Shown here: positions 1 through 5,346 of the stretch, in pieces
Numbering within the stretch: position 1 is the first letter of the stretch
Layout of the letters: the number at the start of each line of letters is the position of its first letter
Assembly: GCA_903854175.1 (NCBI GenBank)
Contig: CAINVQ010000135.1
Coordinates: forward strand, 1 to 5,346
Length of the DNA stretch: 5,346 nt
Reading direction: 5' to 3'
From: an uncultured Actinomycetes bacterium
Lineage (GTDB): Bacteria; Actinomycetota; Acidimicrobiia; Acidimicrobiales; RAAP-2
Position numbers and translations under genes: made by a program
Notes under the pieces: generated by a model
Seen by the model: only the letters and a program-made list of their open reading frames with translations
Told to the model about the DNA's origin: nothing
Database searches by the model: none

Positions 1-128
1 CCGTCATTAACGCTGTTGAAATTATGACGACCAAAAAGTGATCCACCGAATTGGAGAATTAGTGGCTTGTCCTCTGGACCAGTGAACTCGTAGTACAGCT
101 TGTTTGAATTGACTTCAATAAACGGCAT
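1..128 (-). CDS. Alpha/beta hydrolase-like protein, N-terminal part only (cut by left edge)
   Basis: Reading the minus strand from the ATG at 128-126 gives 42 complete codons with no stop before the window edge. The protein begins MPFIEVNSNKLYYEFTGPED, followed by a hydrophobic strand LILQFGGSLFGRHNF. A short beta-hairpin start with 'NKLYYE', then a charged turn and a strand ending in a glycine loop, is how many alpha/beta-hydrolase-fold enzymes begin. The loop at residues 28-34 would sit where the oxyanion hole lies; here it reads FGGSLFG instead of the common His-Gly. The nucleophile elbow, acid and His would lie outside the window, so catalysis and substrate cannot be judged. A strong GAGGGGGG Shine-Dalgarno three bases upstream supports this start. 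The gene lies 85 bases downstream of pspAB on the same strand and may be co-transcribed or use its own promoter. The family call is moderate; the reading frame itself is well supported. Confidence 0.65.
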   Translation of the reverse strand, partial: MPFIEVNSNKLYYEFTGPEDKPLILQFGGSLFGRHNFNSVND

Positions 129-131
129 TCG

Positions 132-139
132 CCCCCCTC
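132..139 (-). promoter_or_regulatory. Ribosome binding site of the hydrolase-like gene
   Basis: On the minus strand GAGGGGGG ends three bases before the ATG at 128. It fixes the start of a gene that is otherwise cut by the window edge. The same eight bases precede the LLM oxidoreductase gene. Confidence 0.7.
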
Positions 140-157
140 AAATAAAACTTCACTCGT

Positions 158-184
158 AACCTACAACTATTTGTGATTGGTTAA
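158..184 (-). promoter_or_regulatory. Possible promoter of the hydrolase-like gene
   Basis: The 85-base gap between the pspAB stop and the hydrolase ATG is AT-rich. On the minus strand it holds TAGGTT (163-158), which fits an actinobacterial -10 of the form TANNNT. A TTAACC (184-179) lies 15 bases upstream as a weak -35. A transcript would begin near 151 and leave room for the Shine-Dalgarno at 139-132. The short spacer makes this tentative. No hairpin terminator for pspAB was seen in the same gap, so read-through from pspAB is equally possible. Confidence 0.3.
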
Positions 185-213
185 TGAGTATTTGAGTCGA
201 TTGTGGAAATGAA

Positions 214-777
214 TTAATTGACTGGGAGTCCCCAAAGTGGCATCCACTTGGACAAGTCCTTCTCCAGTGGCAATGCACCACCAAGAAATGACTGAACACG
301 TAATTCAAACTCATTGTCACGAGTCTCATCGCCGGTTGGAGAGAACGGGTAGTACGTCCCGCGCTTAAAGAGATAGACCATTCGCAATGTTCCTTGTCCC
401 GGGGGATTAATTGGCTTAAATGCAAATACTGCGCACAGCATGTTTGCTCCGAGACCATTTTCATCAAGAGCCATTGCACTCTTGTGAAGTTGAGCAACCA
501 GTGCCTCAGGATCAGTGTTGCCCTCAACAATCCATTTAAAACCGAGTTCATCAGTTGAGAGCGCCGTTGGGTTTACTTTTAACATTGCAACGAGTTCTTC
601 ATCAGTGTGAACAACGCCATCTGTTGTAAGTGCTTTAAAACAGATTCCAGCTACACCAGTTGGTAGTAGTAGCAACTCTTCTTCGAGAACCTTAAAAGAC
701 TTACTAGCTGCCAGCAAAAACTCTAAGTTCGGTTTAACTGGCTTTGGCTTTCCAAAGATTGAAGTTCTGAAACTCAC
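214..777 (-). CDS. pspAB: PspA-associated protein PspAB
   Basis: This 187-residue soluble protein resembles, from memory, the PspAB family, which in actinobacteria lies beside htpX and is linked to the PspA (phage-shock/envelope stress) response. Recognisable features are the start SFRTSIFGKPKPVKPNLEFL, 'PTGVAGICFKA' at about 39-49, 'LGFKWIV' at about 78-84, 'LYLFKRGTYYPF'-like sequence at about 134-145, 'RDNEFELRVQ' at 153-162 and a 'DLSKWMPLWGLP' tail. There is no signal peptide or membrane segment. Its biochemical activity is not established. The start is GTG at 777-775, which overlaps the htpX stop in the sequence GTGA. No good Shine-Dalgarno precedes it (ACGGAC at most), so translation is probably coupled to htpX. 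The length matches the family as I remember it. PspA and PspAA are not in the window. Confidence 0.85.
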   Translation of the reverse strand: MSFRTSIFGKPKPVKPNLEFLLAASKSFKVLEEELLLLPTGVAGICFKALTTDGVVHTDEELVAMLKVNPTALSTDELGFKWIVEGNTDPEALVAQLHKSAMALDENGLGANMLCAVFAFKPINPPGQGTLRMVYLFKRGTYYPFSPTGDETRDNEFELRVQSFLGGALPLEKDLSKWMPLWGLPVN

Positions 778-1694
778 TGTCCGTTTAGCTCGCGCTCAAT
801 CTTGTTCAACTGGTCAAGTCGCTTTTGCAGGCTTGGGTGAGTAGCGAAGAGTGAAGAAGCGCCACCACCAGAAAGTGCTGGTGCGAAGAAGAACGCATTC
901 ATTCCTTCAGCCTTGCGAAGATCTGTGCGTGGAATCTTTCCCATGTCTCCGGTAATACGAACGAGTGCACTCGCGAGCATCTGTGGCTTTCCGATAAGGA
1001 TTGCACCAGCACGGTCGGCTGAGAGTTCACGGTAGCGAGAAAGTGACATTGTAAGAAGGAACGCTACGAATCCAACAACCATTGATACGAGCATGGTGGC
1101 AATTTCGAGCAGGACAATGTTTCCACCGTTGTTGTTATTGTTATTTGAGTTTCCGCCGCCGCCGAGCATTGCGCCCCACATCGCCATGCGAGAAACCATT
1201 CCAGCGAGCATTCCAACTCCTGAAGCAATGGTCATTACCGCAACATCACGGTGAGCTACGTGGCTGATTTCGTGGGCGAGTACTGCCTCTAATTCGTCAG
1301 TGCTTAGCCGGTGCATAATTCCTCTGGTTACACAAACCACTGCATTATTTGGGTTTCTCCCAGTTGCGAAGGCATTTGGCATGTCCATCTCGGCAACACC
1401 AACCTTGGGCTTTTTCATGTTTGCAAGCTCACAGAGGTGGTCAACGATTCGGTGGAGTTCTGGCTCTTCTTCAGGAGTAACTTCGCGAGCCCTCATTGAG
1501 AACATGGCAATTTTGCCGGAGAAGAAGTACTGGGCATAGAGCATTGCGCCACAGAAGATCGTTGTCACAGCTACAGAAATGCCCAGCTGGATCATTACGA
1601 CAGCAATGATTATGTACAGGAACATAAGTCCAACGATTGTGATCATCATGCGAACGCTGAGCCCGTGATCGGGGCGAATGTTTGATTCAGCCAT
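774..1694 (-). CDS. htpX: Zinc metalloprotease HtpX (M48 family)
   Basis: This is a membrane-embedded M48 peptidase of 306 residues, close to the usual length. HtpX enzymes cut misfolded or damaged membrane proteins as part of envelope quality control. Two N-terminal membrane segments lie at about 16-37 and 39-58. The cytoplasmic domain carries 'MPNAFATGRNP' at 105-115. The zinc motif HEISH is at 141-145 (ligands His141 and His145, catalytic Glu142). The third ligand is probably Glu223 in 'YRELSADRAGA'. Further hydrophobic segments are at about 152-178 and 193-216. Between them is an unusual Gly/Asn-rich stretch (about 178-192) with six consecutive Asn at 184-189. The ATG at 1694 has GGAGG six bases upstream, so the start is secure. 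The gene ends inside the pspAB start codon (four-base overlap), indicating one operon. It follows purE after 105 bases and probably has its own promoter. Confidence 0.95.
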   Translation of the reverse strand: MAESNIRPDHGLSVRMMITIVGLMFLYIIIAVVMIQLGISVAVTTIFCGAMLYAQYFFSGKIAMFSMRAREVTPEEEPELHRIVDHLCELANMKKPKVGVAEMDMPNAFATGRNPNNAVVCVTRGIMHRLSTDELEAVLAHEISHVAHRDVAVMTIASGVGMLAGMVSRMAMWGAMLGGGGNSNNNNNNGGNIVLLEIATMLVSMVVGFVAFLLTMSLSRYRELSADRAGAILIGKPQMLASALVRITGDMGKIPRTDLRKAEGMNAFFFAPALSGGGASSLFATHPSLQKRLDQLNKIERELNGQ

Positions 1695-1700
1695 GTGTAT

Positions 1701-1705
1701 CCTCC
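1701..1705 (-). promoter_or_regulatory. Ribosome binding site of htpX
   Basis: A consensus GGAGG on the minus strand lies six bases before the htpX ATG at 1694. It is the best Shine-Dalgarno match in the window and fixes the start. Confidence 0.8.
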
Positions 1706-1739
1706 AATAATCGGCGTTGAGCCTTTTTGTTACCTAACC

Positions 1740-1745
1740 AGCCTA
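1740..1745 (-). promoter_or_regulatory. Possible -10 element for htpX-pspAB
   Basis: In the purE-htpX gap the minus strand reads TAGGCT at 1745-1740, matching TANNNT. The same hexamer lies six bases before the ATG of the DsbA-fold gene. A start of transcription near 1733 would give a leader of about 39 bases containing the GGAGG. No TTGACA-like -35 is visible 16-18 bases upstream (the minus strand reads around ATCAAT). The 105-base gap, long for this window, supports separate transcription from purKE. Confidence 0.35.
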
Positions 1746-1771
1746 GGACGGTTTATGGAGAAATTGATTTA

Positions 1772-1794
1772 GAAAAACCCTTGTTTTACTGGGT
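1772..1794 (-). terminator. Weak candidate terminator after purE
   Basis: Just past the purE stop the minus strand reads ACCC (1794-1791), a ten-base loop, GGGT (1780-1777), then a run of T (1777-1773). The stem has only four pairs, with two more possible inside (GT/AC), so it would be unstable. Placement and the T run fit a terminator, but this could be chance. Confidence 0.25.
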
Positions 1795-1799
1795 GAAAC

Positions 1800-2288
1800 T
1801 TAATTTCTTGGTAAATCTCGGTCTTGTGCACCGGCTTGTGCCGCAAGTTCTTGTCGATACGCTTCGAGTGCCGTGCTCAACTTTTCGTCGTTTGTGCTCA
1901 GTATCCTCGCTGCAAGAATCCCTGCGTTGGTTGCGCCATTGATTGCAACAGTCGCTACGGGCACCCCACGAGGCATTTGGACAATGGAAAGTAGTGAATC
2001 CATCCCGTCAAGTCGGGCAAGCGCCACGGGAACACCAATCACTGGCAACGTTGTAACAGCAGCGAGCATTCCTGGAAGGTGAGCTGCCCCACCGGCACCA
2101 GCAATAAGAACTTTTAGTCCGCGCTCTTTCGCACTCAGTCCGTATTCGACCATTGCTTCGGGGGTTCGGTGAGCTGAAACGACATTGATTTCGTAACCTA
2201 TACCGAATTTTTCAAGAATTGTTGCTGCATCAGACATGATCTCGTGATCTGACGAGCTGCCCATAACGATTCCAACAACAGGATTCAT
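1800..2288 (-). CDS. purE: 5-(carboxyamino)imidazole ribonucleotide mutase PurE (class I)
   Basis: PurE moves the carboxylate of N5-CAIR to C4, giving CAIR, in de novo purine synthesis in the cytoplasm. The 162-residue length is normal. Hallmark motifs are present: the phosphate-binding 'GSSSD' at 10-14, 'SAHRTP' at 38-43 with the expected catalytic His40, '[10 protein letters not shown]' at 65-74, and '[18 protein letters not shown]' at 101-118 followed by 'ATNAG'. All are typical of the class I mutase that works with PurK rather than the class II AIR carboxylase. The ATG at 2288 lies two bases after the purK stop. An AGAGG inside the end of purK serves as ribosome binding site, so the two genes form one operon read purK then purE. 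No riboswitch or operator was seen in front of purE. Confidence 0.97.
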   Translation of the reverse strand: MNPVVGIVMGSSSDHEIMSDAATILEKFGIGYEINVVSAHRTPEAMVEYGLSAKERGLKVLIAGAGGAAHLPGMLAAVTTLPVIGVPVALARLDGMDSLLSIVQMPRGVPVATVAINGATNAGILAARILSTNDEKLSTALEAYRQELAAQAGAQDRDLPRN

Positions 2289-2290
2289 GT

Positions 2291-3448
2291 CTATACCTCT
2301 TCAGTCTTAGTGCCGTAGACCGCTGCTGAAGTCCAGCCAGTCATGAAAACTTTCATCTGCTCATCGCCTACAACTGTGATGTGTCCAAGTTTACGGTCCG
2401 GCTTCCACTGCTTTGCGTAATCATGAATTGCAATATTTTGAATTGTTGCCGCTTTTTCAGGCGTCGGTGGCTGCGCTCCACCAATGATGTTGACCATGAT
2501 GGCAAAATCCTCTTTGGGCTCAACTGATCCGAGCTTTTTGCCGCTGACGGCCAACAAGTGATTTTGGAACTGGCTTGTCTCAGTTCCCTCAATTGTCCAG
2601 TGACCTGAATTGTGGGGGCGGAGTGCGACTTCGTTGATAACAAGTCCATTCGGCGAAACAAAGAACTCAATTGCGAATATTCCAACAACGCCTATCAACG
2701 TTGCTATTTGCTCACCAAGAAGTTTTGCTTGGGTGGTGAAGTCTTCTGATGCATGGCTCGGGTAGCGAGTCTCAATGCACATCCCATCACGCTGAACAGT
2801 TGTAACTAGTGGATAGATCGCAAGATTGCCATCAACGTCACGTGCGATCAACTGGGCAACTTCACCCTCAAACTCAACGCGCTCTTCGACGAGCACTGGT
2901 CCGTTCTTAGAGAGTTCTTTAATAGCTGAAAATGTTTCTTTTCGACTTTCAGGGAAGATAACTCCGCGTCCGTCGTAACCACCAACGGGAGACTTGACTA
3001 CTGGCTCTGCACTGAGTGATTCAAGAAATTTGTTCAGCCCTTCATCATCAATTGATGAGACCACAATGAATTTTGGGACCGGAAGACCGGCCTTAGCGAA
3101 AGCTTCACGCTGGAATGCTTTATCAGCGGCGTATCGAAGGGCACTTGAACTTGGGCGTACAGTTACGCCACTTTTCTCAAGATCTGCGATCTGTTCGAGG
3201 TCTACGAGTTCGTGATCAAAGGTAATGACGTCTACGTTTTCACTGAATTGCTTGAGTGCTGCAGCGTCCTTCGCATCGCCAACCGATGCATGGCTAGAAG
3301 TTGCGACGGCACAGTCCTCAAGTGAGGTCGCGAGCACACTAAGTTCTACGTTGACTGAATTTGCAGCCTCGCCCATCATTCGAGCTAGTTGGCCCGCGCC
3401 GATTACTCCTACGCGGACAGTGGATGTAGGTTCTGAATTGTTTGGCAC
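2291..3448 (-). CDS. purK: 5-(carboxyamino)imidazole ribonucleotide synthase PurK
   Basis: PurK is an ATP-grasp enzyme that carboxylates AIR with ATP and bicarbonate to N5-CAIR, the substrate of PurE. Counting from the GTG at 3448 the protein has 385 residues, normal for the family. Motifs: nucleotide-fold start '[13 protein letters not shown]' at 13-25, ATP-grasp loop 'GGYDGRG' at 156-162, '[14 protein letters not shown]' at about 191-204, metal/ATP site '[16 protein letters not shown]' at about 271-286, and '[11 protein letters not shown]' at 291-301. The usual 'APRPHNSG' reads 'ALRPHNSG' here. The frame is open upstream to an ATG at 3520, but that start lacks a ribosome site and would overlap the divergent LLM gene. 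The GTG has no Shine-Dalgarno but has TAGCGT seven bases upstream, so leaderless initiation is the best fit. The start is inferred; the identity is firm. Confidence 0.93.
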   Translation of the reverse strand: MPNNSEPTSTVRVGVIGAGQLARMMGEAANSVNVELSVLATSLEDCAVATSSHASVGDAKDAAALKQFSENVDVITFDHELVDLEQIADLEKSGVTVRPSSSALRYAADKAFQREAFAKAGLPVPKFIVVSSIDDEGLNKFLESLSAEPVVKSPVGGYDGRGVIFPESRKETFSAIKELSKNGPVLVEERVEFEGEVAQLIARDVDGNLAIYPLVTTVQRDGMCIETRYPSHASEDFTTQAKLLGEQIATLIGVVGIFAIEFFVSPNGLVINEVALRPHNSGHWTIEGTETSQFQNHLLAVSGKKLGSVEPKEDFAIMVNIIGGAQPPTPEKAATIQNIAIHDYAKQWKPDRKLGHITVVGDEQMKVFMTGWTSAAVYGTKTEEV

Positions 3449-3455
3449 ACCAGAA

Positions 3456-3461
3456 ACGCTA
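3456..3461 (-). promoter_or_regulatory. Candidate -10 element for leaderless purK
   Basis: The minus strand reads TAGCGT at 3461-3456, then seven bases, then the GTG at 3448. TANNNT followed by 6-7 bases and an RTG is the known layout of actinobacterial leaderless genes. TTTAAG about 17 bases upstream is a poor -35. A transcript from here would drive purK-purE. The element overlaps the palindrome GCTAGC (3458-3463) and lies within 23 bases of the divergent LLM start codon. Confidence 0.45.
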
Positions 3462-3470
3462 GCAATCCTC

Positions 3471-3478
3471 GAGGGGGG
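3471..3478 (+). promoter_or_regulatory. Ribosome binding site of the LLM-class oxidoreductase gene
   Basis: GAGGGGGG ends five bases before the ATG at 3484 and fixes that start. It lies opposite the purK upstream region. A transcript for this gene must begin at or before about 3470, so its promoter has to overlap the purK promoter or the start of purK coding sequence. Confidence 0.7.
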
Positions 3479-3483
3479 CTTAA

Positions 3484-4392
3484 ATGCGCATTGCAATTGG
3501 ACTTGATATTGACGGCTCATTAGAGCGCACCATTGACCGGGCTAAGAGCCTTCGAGACAAGGGATTTGATTCCCTTTGGTCGTCTCAGATCTTTGGTCCT
3601 GACACCCTGACGGTGTTTGCAGTGCTTGGTCGTGAAGTTAAAGACGTTGATCTTGGAACCGCCGTGGTTCCTATTCAGCCTCGTCACCCTTCAATGCTTG
3701 CCGCCCAGACACGAACTGTTCAAGAAGTAATAGGCGGACATCTCACACTCGGCATTGGTCTCTCGCACCAAGTCGTTGTGGAGAGCCTCTGGGGACTCCC
3801 ATTTGACCGACCAGCCAGCTACATGCACGAATACTTAGATGCACTTATGCCAATGCTTCGTGGTGACACAGTCATGGCGCAAGGAGAACGGATCAAAGTT
3901 ATTTCAATGGACTCCGTTGGTCCTAAAGAAACACGAGTGCCGAGTGTGATTGTTGCTGCACTTGGACCAAAGATGCTCGAAATTGCTGGAACGTACACTG
4001 ACGGCACCGCTCTTTGGATGACTGGACCAAAGACCGTTGCCTCACACATCAAGCCACTCATTGATGAAGCAGCGAGCAAGGCTGGAAGATCTACGCCTCG
4101 AATTGTTTGCGGACTTCCAATAAGCGTCACAAGCGACGTTGCAGGAACGAGCGCCAAGATGGATAAAGAACTCGAGGTATACCCAACACTTCCAAGCTAC
4201 GCCGCAATGATGAAGCGTGAAGGGGCGCAGCAACCGTCTGACCTTGCGCTCATTGGCTCTAAGCAGCAAGTTTTAGAGCAACTCCACGAGCTTGCAAAAT
4301 CAGGTGTGACTGAGTTCAACGCTCAGGCTGTTGGAACTCGCGATGAAATTGATGCGACACATGAAGTGTTGCTGGAGTTCAGGACCAACTAA
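3484..4392 (+). CDS. LLM-class (luciferase-like) oxidoreductase, probably F420-dependent
   Basis: The 302-residue protein has the TIM-barrel pattern of the luciferase-like monooxygenase family. It resembles the actinobacterial subgroup that uses coenzyme F420. Visible landmarks are the first strand 'RIAIGLDI' at 2-9, 'GFDSLWSSQIFGPDTLTV' at 27-44, 'LGTAVVPIQPRHPSMLAAQ' at 57-75, 'GHLTLGIGLSHQ' at 85-96, 'YLDALMPMLRG' at 117-127, 'VPSVIVAALGPKMLEIAG' at 152-169 and 'TDGTALWMTGPKTV' at 172-185. These cover the usual cofactor-binding strands. F420 rather than FMN is inferred from subgroup resemblance. The substrate is unknown. It is the only plus-strand gene in the window, divergent from purK and converging with the DsbA-fold gene, so it is probably transcribed alone. 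The start is supported by GAGGGGGG. Confidence 0.88.
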   Translation: MRIAIGLDIDGSLERTIDRAKSLRDKGFDSLWSSQIFGPDTLTVFAVLGREVKDVDLGTAVVPIQPRHPSMLAAQTRTVQEVIGGHLTLGIGLSHQVVVESLWGLPFDRPASYMHEYLDALMPMLRGDTVMAQGERIKVISMDSVGPKETRVPSVIVAALGPKMLEIAGTYTDGTALWMTGPKTVASHIKPLIDEAASKAGRSTPRIVCGLPISVTSDVAGTSAKMDKELEVYPTLPSYAAMMKREGAQQPSDLALIGSKQQVLEQLHELAKSGVTEFNAQAVGTRDEIDATHEVLLEFRTN

Positions 4393-4989
4393 TTACATTG
4401 GTGCACGAGTGTGCTTGAACTCATTGAGTTCGGGCTGATTCGCCATCATTGAAACGAGAGATTCAATCACACCAATGGACGCACTGGCGTCTGATGTCGG
4501 TGGGTTCATGTACCGCACGAACGTTGCGTCATTGCCAATTACAAAAGTTGGGACCCCGAACGCTTCAACTTTTGAGAAGCGCTTGAACGATTCACCTATG
4601 ACTTGGTGAGGTCGTCTTGTTGAAATATCACTGCGAACTTTTTCCATATCGACACCAAGGGGACTGAGTAGTCCATCGATCTCATCAATTGTTACGAGTC
4701 TGATTCCTTGTTCGTGACGGCCACGAAACATCGCCTCATGAGCGTCAAGGAATACATCAGGTTGTTGGTCTCGAATGGAGGTGCTTACCGCTAGCGCTAA
4801 TAGATCAGCGTCGTACTTTTCGTTATCCCAAACATCTGGCGCACCTTCAGCCTTGTATCCCTGACTCATTGTCCAGGGCACGAATGTCACGTCAAATTTT
4901 CCGCCAGCCTTTAGTGCGCTCACCATATGAAGGTGGATGTTCTTTGCAAATGGGCAGCGATAGTCGTATGAAAGTTCGAAAGAAGTCAT
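4393..4989 (-). CDS. DsbA-family (thioredoxin-fold) protein with a single active-site Cys
   Basis: The 198-residue cytoplasmic-looking protein matches the DsbA/FrnE/2-hydroxychromene-2-carboxylate isomerase superfamily. It begins with strand 'FELSYDY', then the active-site position 'CPFA' at 12-15, a helical insertion at about 60-135, and the cis-proline loop 'GVPTFVIG' at 145-152. There is no signal peptide. The usual CXXC is reduced to one cysteine (Cys12, with Ala15), so a disulfide oxidase role is unlikely. A thiol-cofactor role (mycothiol in actinobacteria) or an isomerase-type reaction is possible but inferred. The stop directly abuts the LLM gene's stop on the other strand. The ATG at 4989 has no Shine-Dalgarno but has TAGGCT six bases upstream, pointing to a leaderless mRNA. 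The nuclease gene ends only 19 bases upstream. Confidence 0.85.
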   Translation of the reverse strand: MTSFELSYDYRCPFAKNIHLHMVSALKAGGKFDVTFVPWTMSQGYKAEGAPDVWDNEKYDADLLALAVSTSIRDQQPDVFLDAHEAMFRGRHEQGIRLVTIDEIDGLLSPLGVDMEKVRSDISTRRPHQVIGESFKRFSKVEAFGVPTFVIGNDATFVRYMNPPTSDASASIGVIESLVSMMANQPELNEFKHTRAPM

Positions 4990-4995
4990 AACTAG

Positions 4996-5001
4996 AGCCT
5001 A
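4996..5001 (-). promoter_or_regulatory. Leaderless -10 element of the DsbA-fold gene
   Basis: The minus strand reads TAGGCT (5001-4996), CTAGTT, then ATG (4989). This is the textbook actinobacterial leaderless arrangement TANNNT-N6-ATG, with transcription expected to begin on the A of ATG. It fills most of the 19-base gap after the nuclease stop. The absence of any purine-rich ribosome site supports it. A -35, if any, would lie inside the nuclease coding sequence. Confidence 0.6.
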
Positions 5002-5008
5002 GAGACTC

Positions 5009-5346
5009 TTACGCCGGAACGGGTACTCCCTCAGAGCGACAGAGATCCTTGAAATTACAGAACCGACAGGAGTTCTTCGATGGGGTTGCTGGGAATTCAC
5101 CATCGTTGTAATAGGTGTTGATTTTCTGCCAAGCCGTTGCCGCAGCTTTTTCGCGAGCCCTGACGTTTACCTCAGTTACGTTTCGCTCAACTGCTTCACC
5201 GTGTGCGACGTACAGCAGACGCATTTTTACTGGCAGCTCACCTAGCTTTTCTTTGCAGAGTGCTGCATAGAGTTCAGCATTTGCGAACGTTGATGAATCA
5301 AACGAACGGTTTGGTAGTCCACCAGTTTTGTAGTCAACAATGATGA
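5009..5346 (-). CDS. RecB-like PD-(D/E)XK nuclease, C-terminal part (cut by right edge)
   Basis: The minus-strand frame is open from the window edge to TAA at 5011-5009, giving 111 residues of a longer protein. At its start is 'IIVDYKTGG', the Asp-X-Lys core of the RecB-family nuclease motif (catalytic Asp4 and Lys6 of the visible part). 'NAELYAALC' follows at 22-30 in the place of the QLxxY helix. Near the end 'CRFCNFKDLC' at 93-102 has cysteines spaced C-X2-C-X5-C, typical of the C-terminal half of a 4Fe-4S site in RecB/AddB/Cas4-type nucleases. The fourth Cys would be in the missing part. An internal ATG at 5224 is not the start because the motif lies before it. Likely roles are DNA repair or recombination exonuclease. 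No cas gene is nearby, so Cas4 is not supported. Confidence 0.85.
   Translation of the reverse strand, partial: IIVDYKTGGLPNRSFDSSTFANAELYAALCKEKLGELPVKMRLLYVAHGEAVERNVTEVNVRAREKAAATAWQKINTYYNDGEFPATPSKNSCRFCNFKDLCRSEGVPVPA

Noticed and set aside
150..551. 133-residue minus-strand frame overlapping pspAB
   Set aside because: It is out of frame with pspAB, which matches a known family over its full length; this frame shows no motif.
1082..1539. Plus-strand frames opposite htpX
   Set aside because: Shadows of the htpX coding frame; no family resemblance and no credible starts.
3225..3506. Open frame on the plus strand opposite purK
   Set aside because: Antisense shadow of a clear purK coding frame; Ser/Ala-rich composition with no recognisable motif or ribosome site.
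3449..3520. Extension of purK to the ATG at 3520 (409 residues)
   Set aside because: No ribosome site in front of that ATG, the added 24 residues do not resemble PurK N-termini, and it would overlap the well-supported divergent LLM start at 3484.
3819..4269. Minus-strand frames opposite the LLM oxidoreductase gene
   Set aside because: Antisense shadows; the plus-strand frame has a clear family match and ribosome site.
5009..5224. A separate 71-residue protein starting at ATG 5224
   Set aside because: The same frame stays open to the window edge and contains the nuclease VDYKTG motif upstream of that ATG, so the ATG is internal.
5009..5346. Cas4 and a nearby CRISPR system
   Set aside because: The Cys motif and DYK core fit Cas4-like nucleases in general, but there is no repeat array or other cas gene in the window.

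Overview
The window looks like an ordinary stretch of chromosome from a small-genome actinobacterium. The evidence is an HtpX protease coupled to a PspAB-type protein, an LLM-class protein of the kind that uses coenzyme F420, adjacent purK-purE, and at least one start that looks leaderless (TANNNT about six bases before ATG). Genes are packed with gaps of 0 to about 105 bases. Base composition judged by eye is in the mid-to-high 40s % GC, low for the phylum. This fits streamlined freshwater lineages such as Nanopelagicales (acI), but that placement is inference. No phage, insertion sequence, CRISPR array, tRNA or rRNA was seen.

Layout from left to right. The 5' end of an alpha/beta hydrolase-like gene runs off the left edge (1-128, minus). 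Next come pspAB (214-777, minus) and htpX (774-1694, minus), which overlap by four bases with htpX translated first. purE (1800-2288) and purK (2291-about 3448) are both minus, transcribed purK then purE, two bases apart. An LLM-class oxidoreductase (3484-4392, plus) diverges from purK across about 35 bases. It converges on a DsbA-fold protein gene (4393-4989, minus), with the two stop codons directly abutting. The C-terminal part of a RecB-like PD-(D/E)XK nuclease (5009-5346, minus) runs off the right edge.

How they work together. PurK and PurE are consecutive steps of purine synthesis (AIR to N5-CAIR to CAIR). HtpX and PspAB look like a two-gene envelope-stress unit; PspA itself is not in the window. 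The hydrolase, LLM protein and DsbA-fold protein have unknown substrates, and nothing ties them to one pathway.

I found no previously undescribed system. The points worth a second look are the compact transcription arrangements (a leaderless promoter inside a 19-base gap, a 35-base divergent control region, back-to-back stops), a poly-Asn/Gly loop in HtpX and a one-cysteine active site in the DsbA-fold protein.
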